Part shown: positions 29,963 to 40,177 of the stretch, in pieces | How the letters are laid out: every line of letters starts with the position of its first letter | Position numbering within the stretch: position 1 is the stretch's first letter | Assembly (NCBI RefSeq): GCF_011378905.1 | Contig: NZ_WTPY01000022.1 | Span: forward strand, 19,204 to 83,203 | Reading direction: 5' to 3' | Origin: Paraglaciecola sp. 20A4 | GTDB taxonomy: Bacteria; Pseudomonadota; Gammaproteobacteria; Enterobacterales; Alteromonadaceae | Length of the DNA: 64,000 nt | Translations under genes and position numbers: made by a program | Notes under the pieces: model-generated | The model's input: only the letters and a program-made list of their open reading frames with translations | The model's database searches: none | What the model was told of the DNA's origin: nothing

Positions 29963-32230
29963 ATGTTAAATAAAGAATTAGAACAAACGTTAAATGAAGC
30001 GTTTATCTTTGCCAGAGAGCATAGACATGAATTCATGACCGTCGAGCACCTTTTATTAGCCTTGCTCGACAATGGCTCCGCAACCGAAGCGCTTAAAGCC
30101 TGTGGCGCGAACGTAGATGTGATTAAAAAGGAATTAACCGACTTCGTTAAAGACACCACGCCTTTATTGCTTGAAGATGCAAATAATGAACGCGAAACTC
30201 AACCAACGTTAGGTTTCCAGCGTGTATTGCAGCGAGCGGTCTTCCACGTGCAGTCCTCCGGTAAAGAAGAAGTGACTGGGGCAAATGTATTGGTTGCTAT
30301 TTTCAGTGAGCAAGAGTCTCAAGCTGTGTACATTTTGAAAAAAGCAGATGTCACACGTCTTGATGTCGTTAATTTTATTTCACACGGTGTATCAAAAAGT
30401 GATGACAGTACACCTCACTCTATTGAGCAGGATGAAGAGGGGGCGACCCAAGAAGCTGGCTCTTCTATGCTCGATCAATACACCACTAATTTAAATGAGT
30501 TGGCGAAAGCGGGTAAAATAGACCCTCTTATTGGGCGAGATTTTGAGGTTGAACGCAGTATTCAAATATTGTGTCGCCGTCGTAAAAACAACCCATTGCT
30601 AGTCGGTGAAGCGGGGGTCGGTAAAACGGCCATTGCAGAAGGTTTAGCATTTCGAATTATTCATAATGACGTGCCTGAGGTTATCGCTAACGCCATAATT
30701 TACTCATTGGATATGGGAACTCTTCTCGCGGGGACTAAATACCGTGGTGACTTCGAGAAGCGTCTTAAAGGTATATTGAAAGAGTTGGCTAAGGATCCTG
30801 ACGCGATATTATTTATTGATGAAATCCATACCATTATTGGTGCGGGTGCGGCGTCGGGTGGGGTGATGGACGCTTCTAATTTGCTAAAACCGAAGTTAAG
30901 TAGCGGCGAATTGCGCTGCATGGGCTCAACAACTTATCAGGAATACCAAGGTATTTTTGAGAAAGATCGCGCATTAGCGCGCCGTTTTCAAAAAATCGAT
31001 GTAATTGAACCGTCAGTATCTGATACCACAAAAATTTTGATGGGATTGAAGTCTCGTTACGAAGAACACCACAGTGTGCGCTTTACCCATAAAGCGCTGC
31101 GAGCCGCGGCCGAGCTTTCTGCTAAGTATATCAATGAACGCCATTTACCAGACAAGGCGATAGACGTAATGGATGAAGCGGGTGCCAGTCAACGTTTATT
31201 GCCGCCTTCAAAGCGTAAGAAAACGATTGGGGTGACCGACATTGAACACATCATTTCGAAGATTGCACGTATCCCTGAAAAATCTGTGTCGTCTAGCGAT
31301 AAAGAGTCGTTGAAGAATCTTGATCGAGATTTAAAACTAGTGGTGTTTGGCCAAGATCAAGCTATTGATACATTGACTGATGCCATTCGTTTATCTCGAG
31401 CCGGTCTAGGCGCTGAAACGAAACCCATTGGTAGCTTCTTGTTTGCAGGACCCACAGGGGTTGGTAAAACGGAAATAACCCAACAGCTGTCGAAAATTAT
31501 GGGTGTGGAATTATTACGCTTTGATATGTCTGAATACATGGAGCGTCATGCTGTTAGTCGATTGATAGGCGCGCCCCCAGGTTATGTGGGCTTTGATCAA
31601 GGTGGTTTACTAACCGATGCAGTGATTAAAAACCCTCATTCAGTTGTGTTATTGGATGAGATTGAGAAAGCGCATCCAGATGTATTCAATCTTCTGTTGC
31701 AAGTGATGGATCACGGCACGCTCACAGATAATAACGGCCGCAAGGTCGACTTCCGCAATGTCGTATTAGTTATGACGACCAATGCTGGGGTGCAAGAAAC
31801 CATTCGTAAATCGATTGGCTTTAAAGAGCAGGATCATAGTCACGATGCGATGTCGGAAATCAACAAGACGTTTACACCTGAGTTTAGGAATCGCTTGGAC
31901 GCTATAGTATGGTTTAACCATCTAGAACAAGACGTGATATTGCAGGTTGTCGATAAGTTTATTGTTGAGTTGCAAGTTCAGCTGGATAACAAAGGTGTGT
32001 CGTTAGACGTCACAAACGATGCGAGACAGTGGTTGGCTGAACAAGGTTACGATCGCAACATGGGCGCACGGCCGATGGCGCGTGTTATTCAACAGCATGT
32101 TAAGAAAGAACTGGCCAGTGAATTGTTGTTCGGTGAGTTAAGCCAGGGCGGCAGTGTGAAGATTTCCCTGAAAAACAAAAAATTGGTGTTTACCTTTAAG
32201 GCACTAAAAGAAGCTAAGTCTGAAGCTTAA
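29963..32230 (+). CDS. clpA: ATP-dependent unfoldase ClpA
   Basis: A 755-residue Hsp100 unfoldase that feeds substrates to the ClpP peptidase. It has an N-terminal Clp domain (1-145), a first AAA+ module with G-E-A-G-V-G-K-T (about residue 215) and a second with G-P-T-G-V-G-K-T (about 495), each with Walker B acidic residues (L-F-I-D-E-I-H; V-L-L-D-E-I-E). The I-G-F loop that docks on ClpP is present (R-K-S-I-G-F). It is in an operon with clpS and is followed by a terminator. Confidence 0.97.
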   Translation: MLNKELEQTLNEAFIFAREHRHEFMTVEHLLLALLDNGSATEALKACGANVDVIKKELTDFVKDTTPLLLEDANNERETQPTLGFQRVLQRAVFHVQSSGKEEVTGANVLVAIFSEQESQAVYILKKADVTRLDVVNFISHGVSKSDDSTPHSIEQDEEGATQEAGSSMLDQYTTNLNELAKAGKIDPLIGRDFEVERSIQILCRRRKNNPLLVGEAGVGKTAIAEGLAFRIIHNDVPEVIANAIIYSLDMGTLLAGTKYRGDFEKRLKGILKELAKDPDAILFIDEIHTIIGAGAASGGVMDASNLLKPKLSSGELRCMGSTTYQEYQGIFEKDRALARRFQKIDVIEPSVSDTTKILMGLKSRYEEHHSVRFTHKALRAAAELSAKYINERHLPDKAIDVMDEAGASQRLLPPSKRKKTIGVTDIEHIISKIARIPEKSVSSSDKESLKNLDRDLKLVVFGQDQAIDTLTDAIRLSRAGLGAETKPIGSFLFAGPTGVGKTEITQQLSKIMGVELLRFDMSEYMERHAVSRLIGAPPGYVGFDQGGLLTDAVIKNPHSVVLLDEIEKAHPDVFNLLLQVMDHGTLTDNNGRKVDFRNVVLVMTTNAGVQETIRKSIGFKEQDHSHDAMSEINKTFTPEFRNRLDAIVWFNHLEQDVILQVVDKFIVELQVQLDNKGVSLDVTNDARQWLAEQGYDRNMGARPMARVIQQHVKKELASELLFGELSQGGSVKISLKNKKLVFTFKALKEAKSEA

Positions 32231-32290
32231 ATAGAAAATAAGGTATTTGGCGCGTAAAATACGTCAAATACTAAATTTTAGATATAGAAA

Positions 32291-32324
32291 AAGGCCCAGT
32301 GTTGTAAAACACTGGGCCTTTTCG
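32291..32324. terminator. Bidirectional intrinsic terminator between clpA and infA
   Basis: AAGGCCCAGTGTT (32291-32303) and AACACTGGGCCTT (32308-32320) form a 13-bp stem with a GTAA tetraloop, flanked by A's and T's. Confidence 0.92.
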
Positions 32325-32337
32325 TTTGCTTTAGATA

Positions 32338-32556
32338 TTAACGAGCGCGGTAAATAATACGGCCCTTCGATAAATCATATGGCGTCATTTCACATGTTAC
32401 TTTGTCGCCCGTTAAGATGCGGATATAGTTCTTACGCATCTTTCCTGAAATATGTGCAGTAACAACGTGACCGTTTTCTAATTCGACACGAAACATAGTA
32501 TTTGGAAGGGTATCCAACACTGTACCTTCCATTTCAATACAATCTTCTTTCGCCAT
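32338..32556 (-). CDS. infA: Translation initiation factor IF-1
   Basis: The 72-residue S1/OB-fold initiation factor that occupies the ribosomal A site. It reads [13 protein letters not shown] and ends K-G-R-I-I-Y-R-A-R, essentially the gammaproteobacterial consensus. It stands downstream of bpt on the same strand, in the conserved aat-bpt-infA order. Confidence 0.98.
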   Translation of the reverse strand: MAKEDCIEMEGTVLDTLPNTMFRVELENGHVVTAHISGKMRKNYIRILTGDKVTCEMTPYDLSKGRIIYRAR

Positions 32557-32637
32557 GTAGCTCTGTTACCTCTATAAAATAATAAGTGTCAAAAATGCCG
32601 CGCAGATTTTGCCCAATAAAGGCGGTCGTGTAAAGCT

Positions 32638-33333
32638 TTACCAGTCTTTTTTTGAAATTAACTGCCATTTTTGCTCAATAAAACGCTCATGGGGTAAAAA
32701 ATTGCGCTTGTAATGCATTTTTTGACAGCTATCTATTTGGTAACCCAAATATAAATGCTGCTTATTCAGACGCTTCGCAATCGCAATTTGTTGCAACACT
32801 GCGAACGTACCGAGTGACCGTTGAGCAAGTGACGGCTTAAAAAACGTGTAAACAGCCGATAATGCCTTTTCGAGTGGATCGGTGACGGCTATCCCAACCA
32901 ATTTACCCTCAAGGTGCAATTCTATGTAGAGGGGAGCCAACCATTCGCCATGGGCAAAACTGGCGTATTGTTCTGGCGTGGCAGGGTACATGCTTCCATC
33001 TTGATGACGAGAATTAATGTAATTTTCGTAAAGCGGATAGTAACCAGGCTTGTCTTCTTCGCTGAGTACCACTGTAATGTCGCTGTTACGGGCTAAGATA
33101 CGTTTTTGGCTTCGAGAAGCTACAAAGTCATTCACCGGAACCCGAATAGCCTGACAAGCGTGACAGGCTTCACAATGAGGTCGATAAATTTGCGCTCCGC
33201 TACGGCGAAAGCCTGCGCCCATTAGCATTTCGTAATAGCTGTTATGCCCATTTTGTTCAGCATAGACTAATAAGGTTTCTTGCTCGTTCGGCAGATAACT
33301 GCAGGTAAAGCTTTGACTGATACCAAACTTCAT
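32638..33333 (-). CDS. bpt: Aspartate/glutamate leucyltransferase (Bpt)
   Basis: A 231-residue ATE1-family aminoacyl-tRNA-protein transferase. Bacterial members of this short type (Bpt) attach Leu to N-terminal Asp or Glu, creating a ClpS-recognised N-degron. The N-terminal Cys-rich part C-E-A-C-H-A-C-Q-A-I-R-V-P and the C-terminal G-Y-Q-I-D-S-C-Q-K-M-H-Y-K are conserved. Its ATG overlaps the aat stop by four bases, so the two are translationally coupled. Confidence 0.93.
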   Translation of the reverse strand: MKFGISQSFTCSYLPNEQETLLVYAEQNGHNSYYEMLMGAGFRRSGAQIYRPHCEACHACQAIRVPVNDFVASRSQKRILARNSDITVVLSEEDKPGYYPLYENYINSRHQDGSMYPATPEQYASFAHGEWLAPLYIELHLEGKLVGIAVTDPLEKALSAVYTFFKPSLAQRSLGTFAVLQQIAIAKRLNKQHLYLGYQIDSCQKMHYKRNFLPHERFIEQKWQLISKKDW

Positions 33334-34037
33334 TGCGATTTAGTTAATTCCCTAGATTGCCACAGTGAAGTGGGAGTGGGTTGTTGAACCGCAAGCTTAA
33401 GTTGACTTAGAAAATCATTTCTAGGAATTTCGATACAACCCAAACTCGCTAAGTGATCATTCTGCAACTGACAATCAATAAATTTGCAGCCACTTTCCCG
33501 TAGTAACGTAACTAAATAAAACATAGCAAGCTTAGAAGCATTCGTCGCGTAATGAAACATAGATTCGCCACAAAAAAGATTACCAGGCGTAACACCATAT
33601 AAGCCGCCGACTAACGTATCGTTATCCCAAACCTCGATAGAGTGGGCGCTTCCATAATGATGTAAATCGATATAGGCATTTATCATATCTTGGGTGATCC
33701 AGGTACCTGAAACTTGCCGGCGTACTTCAGCGCAGGCTCGGATAACCTTTTCAAAGTTCAGGTTTACTGTCACTTTATAGGATGTTTTGCGAATAAATTT
33801 GGCTAGGCTTTTTGATACTATAAAATTGTCTAATGGCAGGATACCTCTTGGATCGGGCGACCACCATAATATGGGTTCATTGGTACTAAACCAGGGAAAT
33901 ATACCGTGTTGGTAGGCATGTAATAATCGGGCTATCGACAAATCCCCTCCAAAAGCAAGTAAACCAGGGGGATCATTTAAGGCGTTTACTGGCGATGGAA
34001 AGTCCAGGGATTTATCTAATTGAAAGAGTTCAATCAT
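33330..34037 (-). CDS. aat: Leucyl/phenylalanyl-tRNA-protein transferase
   Basis: A 235-residue L/F-transferase that adds Leu or Phe to N-terminal Lys or Arg, making substrates for ClpS-ClpAP. The motif F-P-W-F-S-T-N-E-P-I-L-W-W-S-P-D-P-R-G is diagnostic, with L-V-G-G-L-Y-G-V and G-E-S-M-F-H further on. It overlaps bpt by four bases. A trxB terminator lies 24 bases before its start, so expression depends on read-through or on a promoter within trxB. Confidence 0.96.
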   Translation of the reverse strand: MIELFQLDKSLDFPSPVNALNDPPGLLAFGGDLSIARLLHAYQHGIFPWFSTNEPILWWSPDPRGILPLDNFIVSKSLAKFIRKTSYKVTVNLNFEKVIRACAEVRRQVSGTWITQDMINAYIDLHHYGSAHSIEVWDNDTLVGGLYGVTPGNLFCGESMFHYATNASKLAMFYLVTLLRESGCKFIDCQLQNDHLASLGCIEIPRNDFLSQLKLAVQQPTPTSLWQSRELTKSQ

Positions 34038-34060
34038 ACAGGCTCAGTGGATATAAAATG

Positions 34061-34081
34061 AAAAAGGCCTCAAAGGAGGCC
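34061..34081 (-). terminator. Intrinsic terminator of trxB
   Basis: GGCCTC (34066-34071) pairs with GAGGCC (34076-34081); on the minus strand five T's follow (34061-34065). It separates trxB from aat. Confidence 0.8.
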
Positions 34082-34095
34082 CAAAGAAAGCGTTT

Positions 34096-35094
<999 letters not shown>

Positions 35095-35301
35095 TTAGGT
35101 AAAGAGGTTCCCCCCTCATTACCTCTATAAATGCGTCTAGACAGCAAACTTTCAATCTTTTTAAGATAAAAAAATTGCTATATCTAAGATTGCTATCGTA
35201 TTTGGCGTGAACTAATGCCATTGGCTACTTTCTAAAAGAACAACTTTTAGCTAACATCGTTACCATGCCCTAAGGGGCGATCCGACAAAAGTAGGTTACT
35301 C

Positions 35302-35748
35302 ATGGCACAATCCGTTTTTACCTTGTTCAAAGATGGTCAGCAATACATGCAAACTTGGCCACTAAAGAAAGAACTGTACCCAATGTTCCCAGAGTGCAGA
35401 GTGATTGCTGCGACAAAGTTAGCCATCAAAACCATGCCACCATTAGCGGTATTGACGGTTGCTATGGCCTATTCAGTGACAGGTTTAGAAACACTGCCGA
35501 ACGCTGTGGCGATGGCTATTTTCTTTCTGTCTATTCCTGTTCAAGGATTATTATGGCTTGGGCACCGCGCTAATCAATGGCTACCCCCGTCTACCTTGAT
35601 TTGGTACCGTGACATTCATCATAAGATGCAACAACAGGGATGTAGTGTGGCACAAGTTAAATCCCGTCCGAAATATAAAGAATTAGCTGATTTACTTAAA
35701 ACCGCGTTTGATGAATTGGATAAGGCATTTACACAACGTTGGTTCTGA
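35302..35748 (+). CDS. yfbV: UPF0208 membrane protein YfbV
   Basis: A 148-residue inner-membrane protein of the YfbV family with two transmembrane segments (about 42-62 and 68-90). Family signatures are F-K-D-G-Q-Q-Y-M-Q-T-W-P near the N-terminus and R-A-N-Q-W-L-P-P-S-L-like W-L-P-P-S-T-L-I-W-Y in the middle. In E. coli, YfbV has been linked to Ter macrodomain organisation; the mechanism is unclear. It converges with sprT, with nine bases between the two genes. Confidence 0.92.
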   Translation: MAQSVFTLFKDGQQYMQTWPLKKELYPMFPECRVIAATKLAIKTMPPLAVLTVAMAYSVTGLETLPNAVAMAIFFLSIPVQGLLWLGHRANQWLPPSTLIWYRDIHHKMQQQGCSVAQVKSRPKYKELADLLKTAFDELDKAFTQRWF

Positions 35749-35757
35749 CCTTACGCC

Positions 35758-36267
35758 TTAAAGCGGCTGTAAAATTTCACTGCATTGGCGACAAATATAT
35801 CGTTGTTGTTGCCTTTGGACTTTATTGTGGCGGCGAATACTCAGTTCGATTTGGCCACATTCGCAAACATACGGAAATGTTTTACCACTTACTTTAGTGA
35901 CATCCATTTTATGGTAGGTGTGCCCCGTTAATCGAAACAATTGACTCATCAGACTACGCCATTCTTTGCCATGGGGCCTAACGCGACCGAACAGGGTATA
36001 AGTCAATAGATGACATACTTCATGAGGTACGACTTCAGACATAAATGTCGCGTAATTATCCACCAATAAAACGGGATTAAATTTAAGCGTATTGTTTTGT
36101 AAGCGGGCGCATCCTGCGATCTTTCCACGTTGATCAAAGCTAATAGTTGGTTGTGCAAGATTGATTGCTAACCGATTGTTAGCATGTGTTACGCAGGTAT
36201 TAACGCGCGCAATAATATTCAATTGCATGTCTTCAAGTGTTGTTGGCGAGGGGGGAGGAAAAGTCAT
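35758..36267 (-). CDS. sprT: SprT family zinc metalloprotease-like protein
   Basis: A 169-residue SprT protein. It contains the metalloprotease motif H-E-V-C-H-L-L (HExxH) and a C-terminal zinc ribbon with C-E-C-G and C-R-Q-C. SprT proteins resemble the protease part of eukaryotic Spartan, which removes DNA-protein crosslinks; whether bacterial SprT does this is not settled. It lies downstream of sppA on the same strand, separated by a perfect 34-base palindrome. Confidence 0.92.
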   Translation of the reverse strand: MTFPPPSPTTLEDMQLNIIARVNTCVTHANNRLAINLAQPTISFDQRGKIAGCARLQNNTLKFNPVLLVDNYATFMSEVVPHEVCHLLTYTLFGRVRPHGKEWRSLMSQLFRLTGHTYHKMDVTKVSGKTFPYVCECGQIELSIRRHNKVQRQQQRYICRQCSEILQPL

Positions 36268-36300
36268 TGTTAGATACTGCTACGTCAATTTAACCGGATC

Positions 36301-36334
36301 CACCGTGCCTAACGCAATTGCGTTAGGCACGGTG
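36301..36334. terminator. Perfect 34-base palindrome between sppA and sprT
   Basis: CACCGTGCCTAACGCAA followed directly by its reverse complement forms a 15-bp stem with a 4-base loop in RNA. It is 16 bases after the sppA stop and 33 bases before the sprT start on the minus strand. No T-run is adjacent. It may be a terminator-like or mRNA 3'-end stabilising structure. Confidence 0.55.
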
Positions 36335-36349
36335 TAAATATTACTAACG

Positions 36350-38209
36350 TTAAATATCGCAGGTTAGGCAGAAAGCGTAAACACCGCGTGGATCATTTAA
36401 TTTGACCACATTGTCAAAATCAGCGGTTACTTTGCTTATTAGACTCATGAGTTTGCCGTCACTTTGCGCGAATTGAGTTTTTGCTAACACAGCTGATGCA
36501 TTTGCGAATAGTTCGTTCCAAAACAACTCACTACTGTTTAACGTTCTTTCGACATAGGTAACATCGTATTCCGTCAGATTCGCGCGCTGTGCGGCTGCAG
36601 AGATAGCGTCATCAATATAACCAAGATGATCAACTAAGTTTAATTCTAACGCGGTTTCGCCTATCCAAACACGCCCTTGGGCGATGCTATCAACGTCTGC
36701 TTTACTCATATGGCGTTCGTTTGCCACTAAGCTGATAAATTGATCGTAACCATGTTCAATACCACGCTGCAACACTTGACCCATCTTAGGATCAATACCA
36801 CGTGTAATCCCCATACCAGCGAAGTCTGTGGTACCCACTCCATCTGTATGAACGCCTAAATAGTCTAGAGTGTTCTCAAAGCTGACGAACATACCAAAAA
36901 TGCCAATTGAACCTGTGATAGTACTGGGGGCTGCCCAAATTTCATCAGCGCTGGCGGATATCCAATATCCTCCGGACGCAGCGTAGGTACTCATTAGAGC
37001 AACAACGGGTTTACCGGCCGCTTTAAGATTTTCTACTTCTTGACGAATGATCTCTGATGCAAATGCACTACCACCGGGCGAATCTACATACAACACAACA
37101 GATTTAATGCTGTCGTCAAGTCGTGCTTTTCGAAGTAATTCAGCGGTGCTGTCGCCACCCACTGTACCTGGCTTTTGTTCACCATTTAAAATGGTGCCTT
37201 TGGCCACAACGATACCGACTTTATCCATATTAGAACTCAGGTGTGGCAAGGGTGGATTTACAATGCGCAGATAATTTTTAAAGGCAATATGTTTGTAGCC
37301 ACGTTTTGAGTCATCTTCTCCCACAAGCGAAACAAGCTCTTGTAACACTTGCTCGCGGGTCTTTAAGCCATCTACCCAACCGTTATCAACTGCGTACTGA
37401 GCAAAATTACCATTAGCGTTTTCAAATTTGACCATAAAGTCTTCGACTTTTTCATCGAAATTGTTGGGCGACATTCCTCTAGCTTTAGCAACACCGTCTT
37501 TATACTGTGACCACATCGCATTTAACCACGCTTTATTGGCTTCTTTTGCGGGTTGTGACATATCATCGCGTAGTATAGGTTCTACCGCTGATTTATACGT
37601 GCCGACTTTGAATACGTGTGTCGTGGCTTTTATTTTTTCTAAGGCAGATTTGTAATACATACCGAATCGGCCGTAACCTTCAAATAGCATCCAGCCCATA
37701 GGATTCATATACACATGGTCAGCATGACTGGCTATGTAATATTGTTCTTGGGTGTAATAGTCGCCAATGGCGTAAACAGGTTTGTTGCTAAGTTTGAAGT
37801 CATCTACTGCTTGAGCAATCTGCTCGAGTTTATCTAAGCCTGCGCCATTAAGTTCCTGCAAATCGAGTACTAGGGTTTTGATGCGCTGATCTTGTTTAGC
37901 GTTATCTATTGTCAATAATATATCTTGTAACAATACTTCGGGTTTTTCATTTGCTTGACCCATCGCTTGCTGCATAAATTCTTCGAAGGGATCAATTGCA
38001 TTTTTTTGGATAACAATATCACCCTTTAAATTCAGGACTAGAGCAGAATCTTGCTGCACGCCTATTTGGCCATTATCTCTAAAGAACAAAGAGATAATTC
38101 CAATGAATATAATTAAAAAGATAATGTTAAAGAATAGCTTACGGCTAAAATTGAGTACTGACCAAATTCCGCTAAAGAATGATTTGGTCCAACTTTTATC
38201 GGTAGACAT
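36350..38209 (-). CDS. sppA: Signal peptide peptidase SppA, long (67K) form
   Basis: A 619-residue inner-membrane Ser-Lys protease that degrades cleaved signal peptides. One N-terminal transmembrane segment (about 24-46) is followed by two SppA (S49) domains. The Lys is in F-K-V-G-T-Y-K-S-A-V-E-P of the first domain, and the nucleophile Ser in T-Y-A-A-S-G-G-Y-W-I of the second, as in E. coli SppA. V-D-S-P-G-G-S-A also fits. It is followed by sprT. Confidence 0.95.
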   Translation of the reverse strand: MSTDKSWTKSFFSGIWSVLNFSRKLFFNIIFLIIFIGIISLFFRDNGQIGVQQDSALVLNLKGDIVIQKNAIDPFEEFMQQAMGQANEKPEVLLQDILLTIDNAKQDQRIKTLVLDLQELNGAGLDKLEQIAQAVDDFKLSNKPVYAIGDYYTQEQYYIASHADHVYMNPMGWMLFEGYGRFGMYYKSALEKIKATTHVFKVGTYKSAVEPILRDDMSQPAKEANKAWLNAMWSQYKDGVAKARGMSPNNFDEKVEDFMVKFENANGNFAQYAVDNGWVDGLKTREQVLQELVSLVGEDDSKRGYKHIAFKNYLRIVNPPLPHLSSNMDKVGIVVAKGTILNGEQKPGTVGGDSTAELLRKARLDDSIKSVVLYVDSPGGSAFASEIIRQEVENLKAAGKPVVALMSTYAASGGYWISASADEIWAAPSTITGSIGIFGMFVSFENTLDYLGVHTDGVGTTDFAGMGITRGIDPKMGQVLQRGIEHGYDQFISLVANERHMSKADVDSIAQGRVWIGETALELNLVDHLGYIDDAISAAAQRANLTEYDVTYVERTLNSSELFWNELFANASAVLAKTQFAQSDGKLMSLISKVTADFDNVVKLNDPRGVYAFCLTCDI

Positions 38210-38520
38210 ATTTATATTGGTTCACTTACTTAAAAACGATGCTGCATCCTAACCAAAATATGACTATGTTAGAATCCACAAGTGTAAATTAATGTAACTT
38301 ATGCTGCATTTTTCCGCGTAAAATCAAACGATAGCTGCATTTTAGTGAAATTCACTATTTCATAGACAGTACACCTCACATAAGCACTATTGTTGGTTAA
38401 ATTATGCATCGAGGTTAACTAATCTAGGGAATGATTGTGCTAATTCAGCCACTAATTGCGAACTATATGCTGAGGCGGAAGCTGATTAATTGTTCGCGAA
38501 CAAGATAAAAAAGGAAAAGT
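38210..38520. other. Divergent promoter region sppA / VOC gene with a 14-base palindrome
   Basis: No gene is visible in these 311 bases. TTGTTCGCGAACAA (38490-38503) is a perfect palindrome just upstream of the VOC gene ribosome binding site (AAGGAA), a good place for a repressor. GCTGCAT recurs at about 38251, 38311 and 38334. Confidence 0.4.
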
Positions 38521-38874
38521 ATGTCAATTCATCACAAAATTAACTATATCGAAATCCCATCAAAGAATTTAACGACAACGAAAGAATTTTTTGGCCAAGT
38601 ATTTGGCTGGCAGTTTATCGACTATGGGCCTGAATATGTGGCAATAACCGATTCTGGTATTGACGGTGGATTTTTTTATTCACAACAGGTGGTCTCACAA
38701 AACAAGGGAAGTGTCTTAGTGGTTATATACAGTGATAACTTAACCGCTACGCAAGCAAAAATTGAAAGCCACAACGGTAAAATTGTGCAAACTATTTTCG
38801 CGTTTCCTGGCGGTCGACGTTTTCACTTCACAGATCCCAACGGCAACGAATATGCAGTATGGAATGATAAGTAG
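38521..38874 (+). CDS. VOC-family (glyoxalase/bleomycin-resistance fold) protein
   Basis: A 117-residue single vicinal-oxygen-chelate domain. It has the pattern I-N-Y-I-E-I-P-S-K-N, F-F-G-Q-V-F-G-W, and ends F-T-D-P-N-G-N-E-Y-A-V-W with the conserved metal-side Glu. Such proteins can be metal enzymes or binding proteins; the substrate is not predictable. Expression may be controlled through the palindrome directly before its ribosome binding site. The final codons form half of a hairpin shared with the convergent rnhA end. Confidence 0.87.
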   Translation: MSIHHKINYIEIPSKNLTTTKEFFGQVFGWQFIDYGPEYVAITDSGIDGGFFYSQQVVSQNKGSVLVVIYSDNLTATQAKIESHNGKIVQTIFAFPGGRRFHFTDPNGNEYAVWNDK

Positions 38875-38895
38875 TTATTTTAACTACTTATCATT
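38863..38895. terminator. 14-bp hairpin at the VOC stop, between convergent genes
   Basis: AATGATAAGTAGTT (38863-38876) pairs fully with AACTACTTATCATT (38882-38895) around five bases. It includes the last codons of the VOC gene and ends just before the rnhA stop, so it can serve both genes. Confidence 0.65.
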
Positions 38896-38898
38896 TGT

Positions 38899-39360
38899 CT
38901 AAGGCTGGAAGCCAGAATCTGGTAATAGATCTTTGCCTGACGCTGCATCGCGTGCAAGCACATCACAACGCTCGTTCATAGGGTGGCCAGAGTGACCTTT
39001 GACCCAGTGCCAATCTACCTGGTGCAGCTTAACTTGTTCATCGAGGCGCTTCCAAAGATCAACGTTTTTAACCGGTTTTTTGTCAGATGTACGCCAGCCA
39101 TTTTTACGCCAGTTTTTAATCCATTGGTTGATGCCGTTTTTTACGTATTGACTATCTGTCGTCAAATCAACTTTGCAGGTTTCAGTTAAGCTAGCAAGTG
39201 CTTCTATAGTAGCGAGCAGCTCCATACGGTTATTAGTCGTATGAACAAATCCTTGGCTTAACTCTTTGCTATGTTGACCAAATACTAATACAGCGCCATA
39301 GCCACCAGGCCCAGGATTACCTAAACAAGAACCATCAGTATAAATTTCTAAGTGTTTCAT
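38899..39360 (-). CDS. rnhA: Ribonuclease HI
   Basis: A 153-residue ribonuclease HI that degrades the RNA of RNA-DNA hybrids. The four acidic metal ligands are visible in [23 protein letters not shown] and E-R-C-D-V-L-A-R, plus H-S-G-H-P. A TTG at 39372 is in frame, but the ATG at 39360 gives the standard start M-K-H-L-E-I-Y-T. It is divergent from dnaQ, the classical arrangement. Confidence 0.97.
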   Translation of the reverse strand: MKHLEIYTDGSCLGNPGPGGYGAVLVFGQHSKELSQGFVHTTNNRMELLATIEALASLTETCKVDLTTDSQYVKNGINQWIKNWRKNGWRTSDKKPVKNVDLWKRLDEQVKLHQVDWHWVKGHSGHPMNERCDVLARDAASGKDLLPDSGFQP

Positions 39361-39440
39361 TTCATTTATCAATCATTTAAAATTTTTCGCAGTATAATGT
39401 AATAGCAACTTAACGCCACCCTGAAACAAATTGAGAGCTC

Positions 39441-40148
39441 ATGAGACAAATAGTACTTGATACAGAAACCACCGGTATCGACCCAAGACAAGGCCACAGG
39501 ATTATTGAAATAGGGTGTGTGGAATTACTTAATCGCCGTTTGACGGGAAATACCTTCCATGTGTACGTTAATCCTCAGCGTTTAATAGAACAAGAAGCGA
39601 TAGAGATACATGGGATCACCAACGAATATTTGTTGGATAAACCTGTATTTGCTGATATTTCCGCGGATTTCGTCAAGTTCATCACCGGCGCTCAGTTGGT
39701 TATTCATAATGCGCCGTTCGATGTGGGATTCATGGATCACGAGTTTGCGCGGTTAGCGTCCATGCAGGGTAAAAAAACCGCTGATATGTGTACGGTATTA
39801 GATACCCTGAGCATGGCCCGACAGATACATCCAGGTCAAAAAAATAATCTTGATGCTCTGTGCAAACGGTATGGGATAGATAACTCACATCGAGAAAAAC
39901 ACGGCGCCTTATTAGATTCTGAAATACTTGCCGATGTCTATTTGATGATGACCGGTGGGCAGACTGATCTTAACTTGTCCGGTAAATCTAATTCTGATGG
40001 CGGAGGGCAAGTAGAACGTATTCGCAGACTTGATCCAAATGCGAATCAGTTAAAGGTTTTGCGCGCTACAGCCGATGAATTAGCTGAGCACGAAAAGCGC
40101 TTGGACCTCGTCAACAAAGAAGGCGGTTCCTGTTTATGGCGTGAATAA
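39441..40148 (+). CDS. dnaQ: DNA polymerase III epsilon subunit (proofreading exonuclease)
   Basis: A 235-residue DEDDh 3'-5' exonuclease that proofreads for DNA polymerase III. Visible motifs: V-L-D-T-E-T-T-G (Asp7, Glu9), N-A-P-F-D-V-G-F and the terminal H-G-A-L-L-D-S-E. The C-terminal tail that binds the alpha subunit follows a Gly/Ser-rich linker (N-S-D-G-G-G-Q). Divergent from rnhA, and 29 bases ahead of the TIGR03503 gene. Confidence 0.97.
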   Translation: MRQIVLDTETTGIDPRQGHRIIEIGCVELLNRRLTGNTFHVYVNPQRLIEQEAIEIHGITNEYLLDKPVFADISADFVKFITGAQLVIHNAPFDVGFMDHEFARLASMQGKKTADMCTVLDTLSMARQIHPGQKNNLDALCKRYGIDNSHREKHGALLDSEILADVYLMMTGGQTDLNLSGKSNSDGGGQVERIRRLDPNANQLKVLRATADELAEHEKRLDLVNKEGGSCLWRE

Positions 40149-40177
40149 ACGCCAACCTATTAACTATTTGAGACGCT

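Noticed and set aside
36301..36334. Possible attC because of GCCTAAC and GTTAGGC cores
   Set aside because: The cores are only eight bases apart, so there is no room for inner boxes; it is a simple palindrome.
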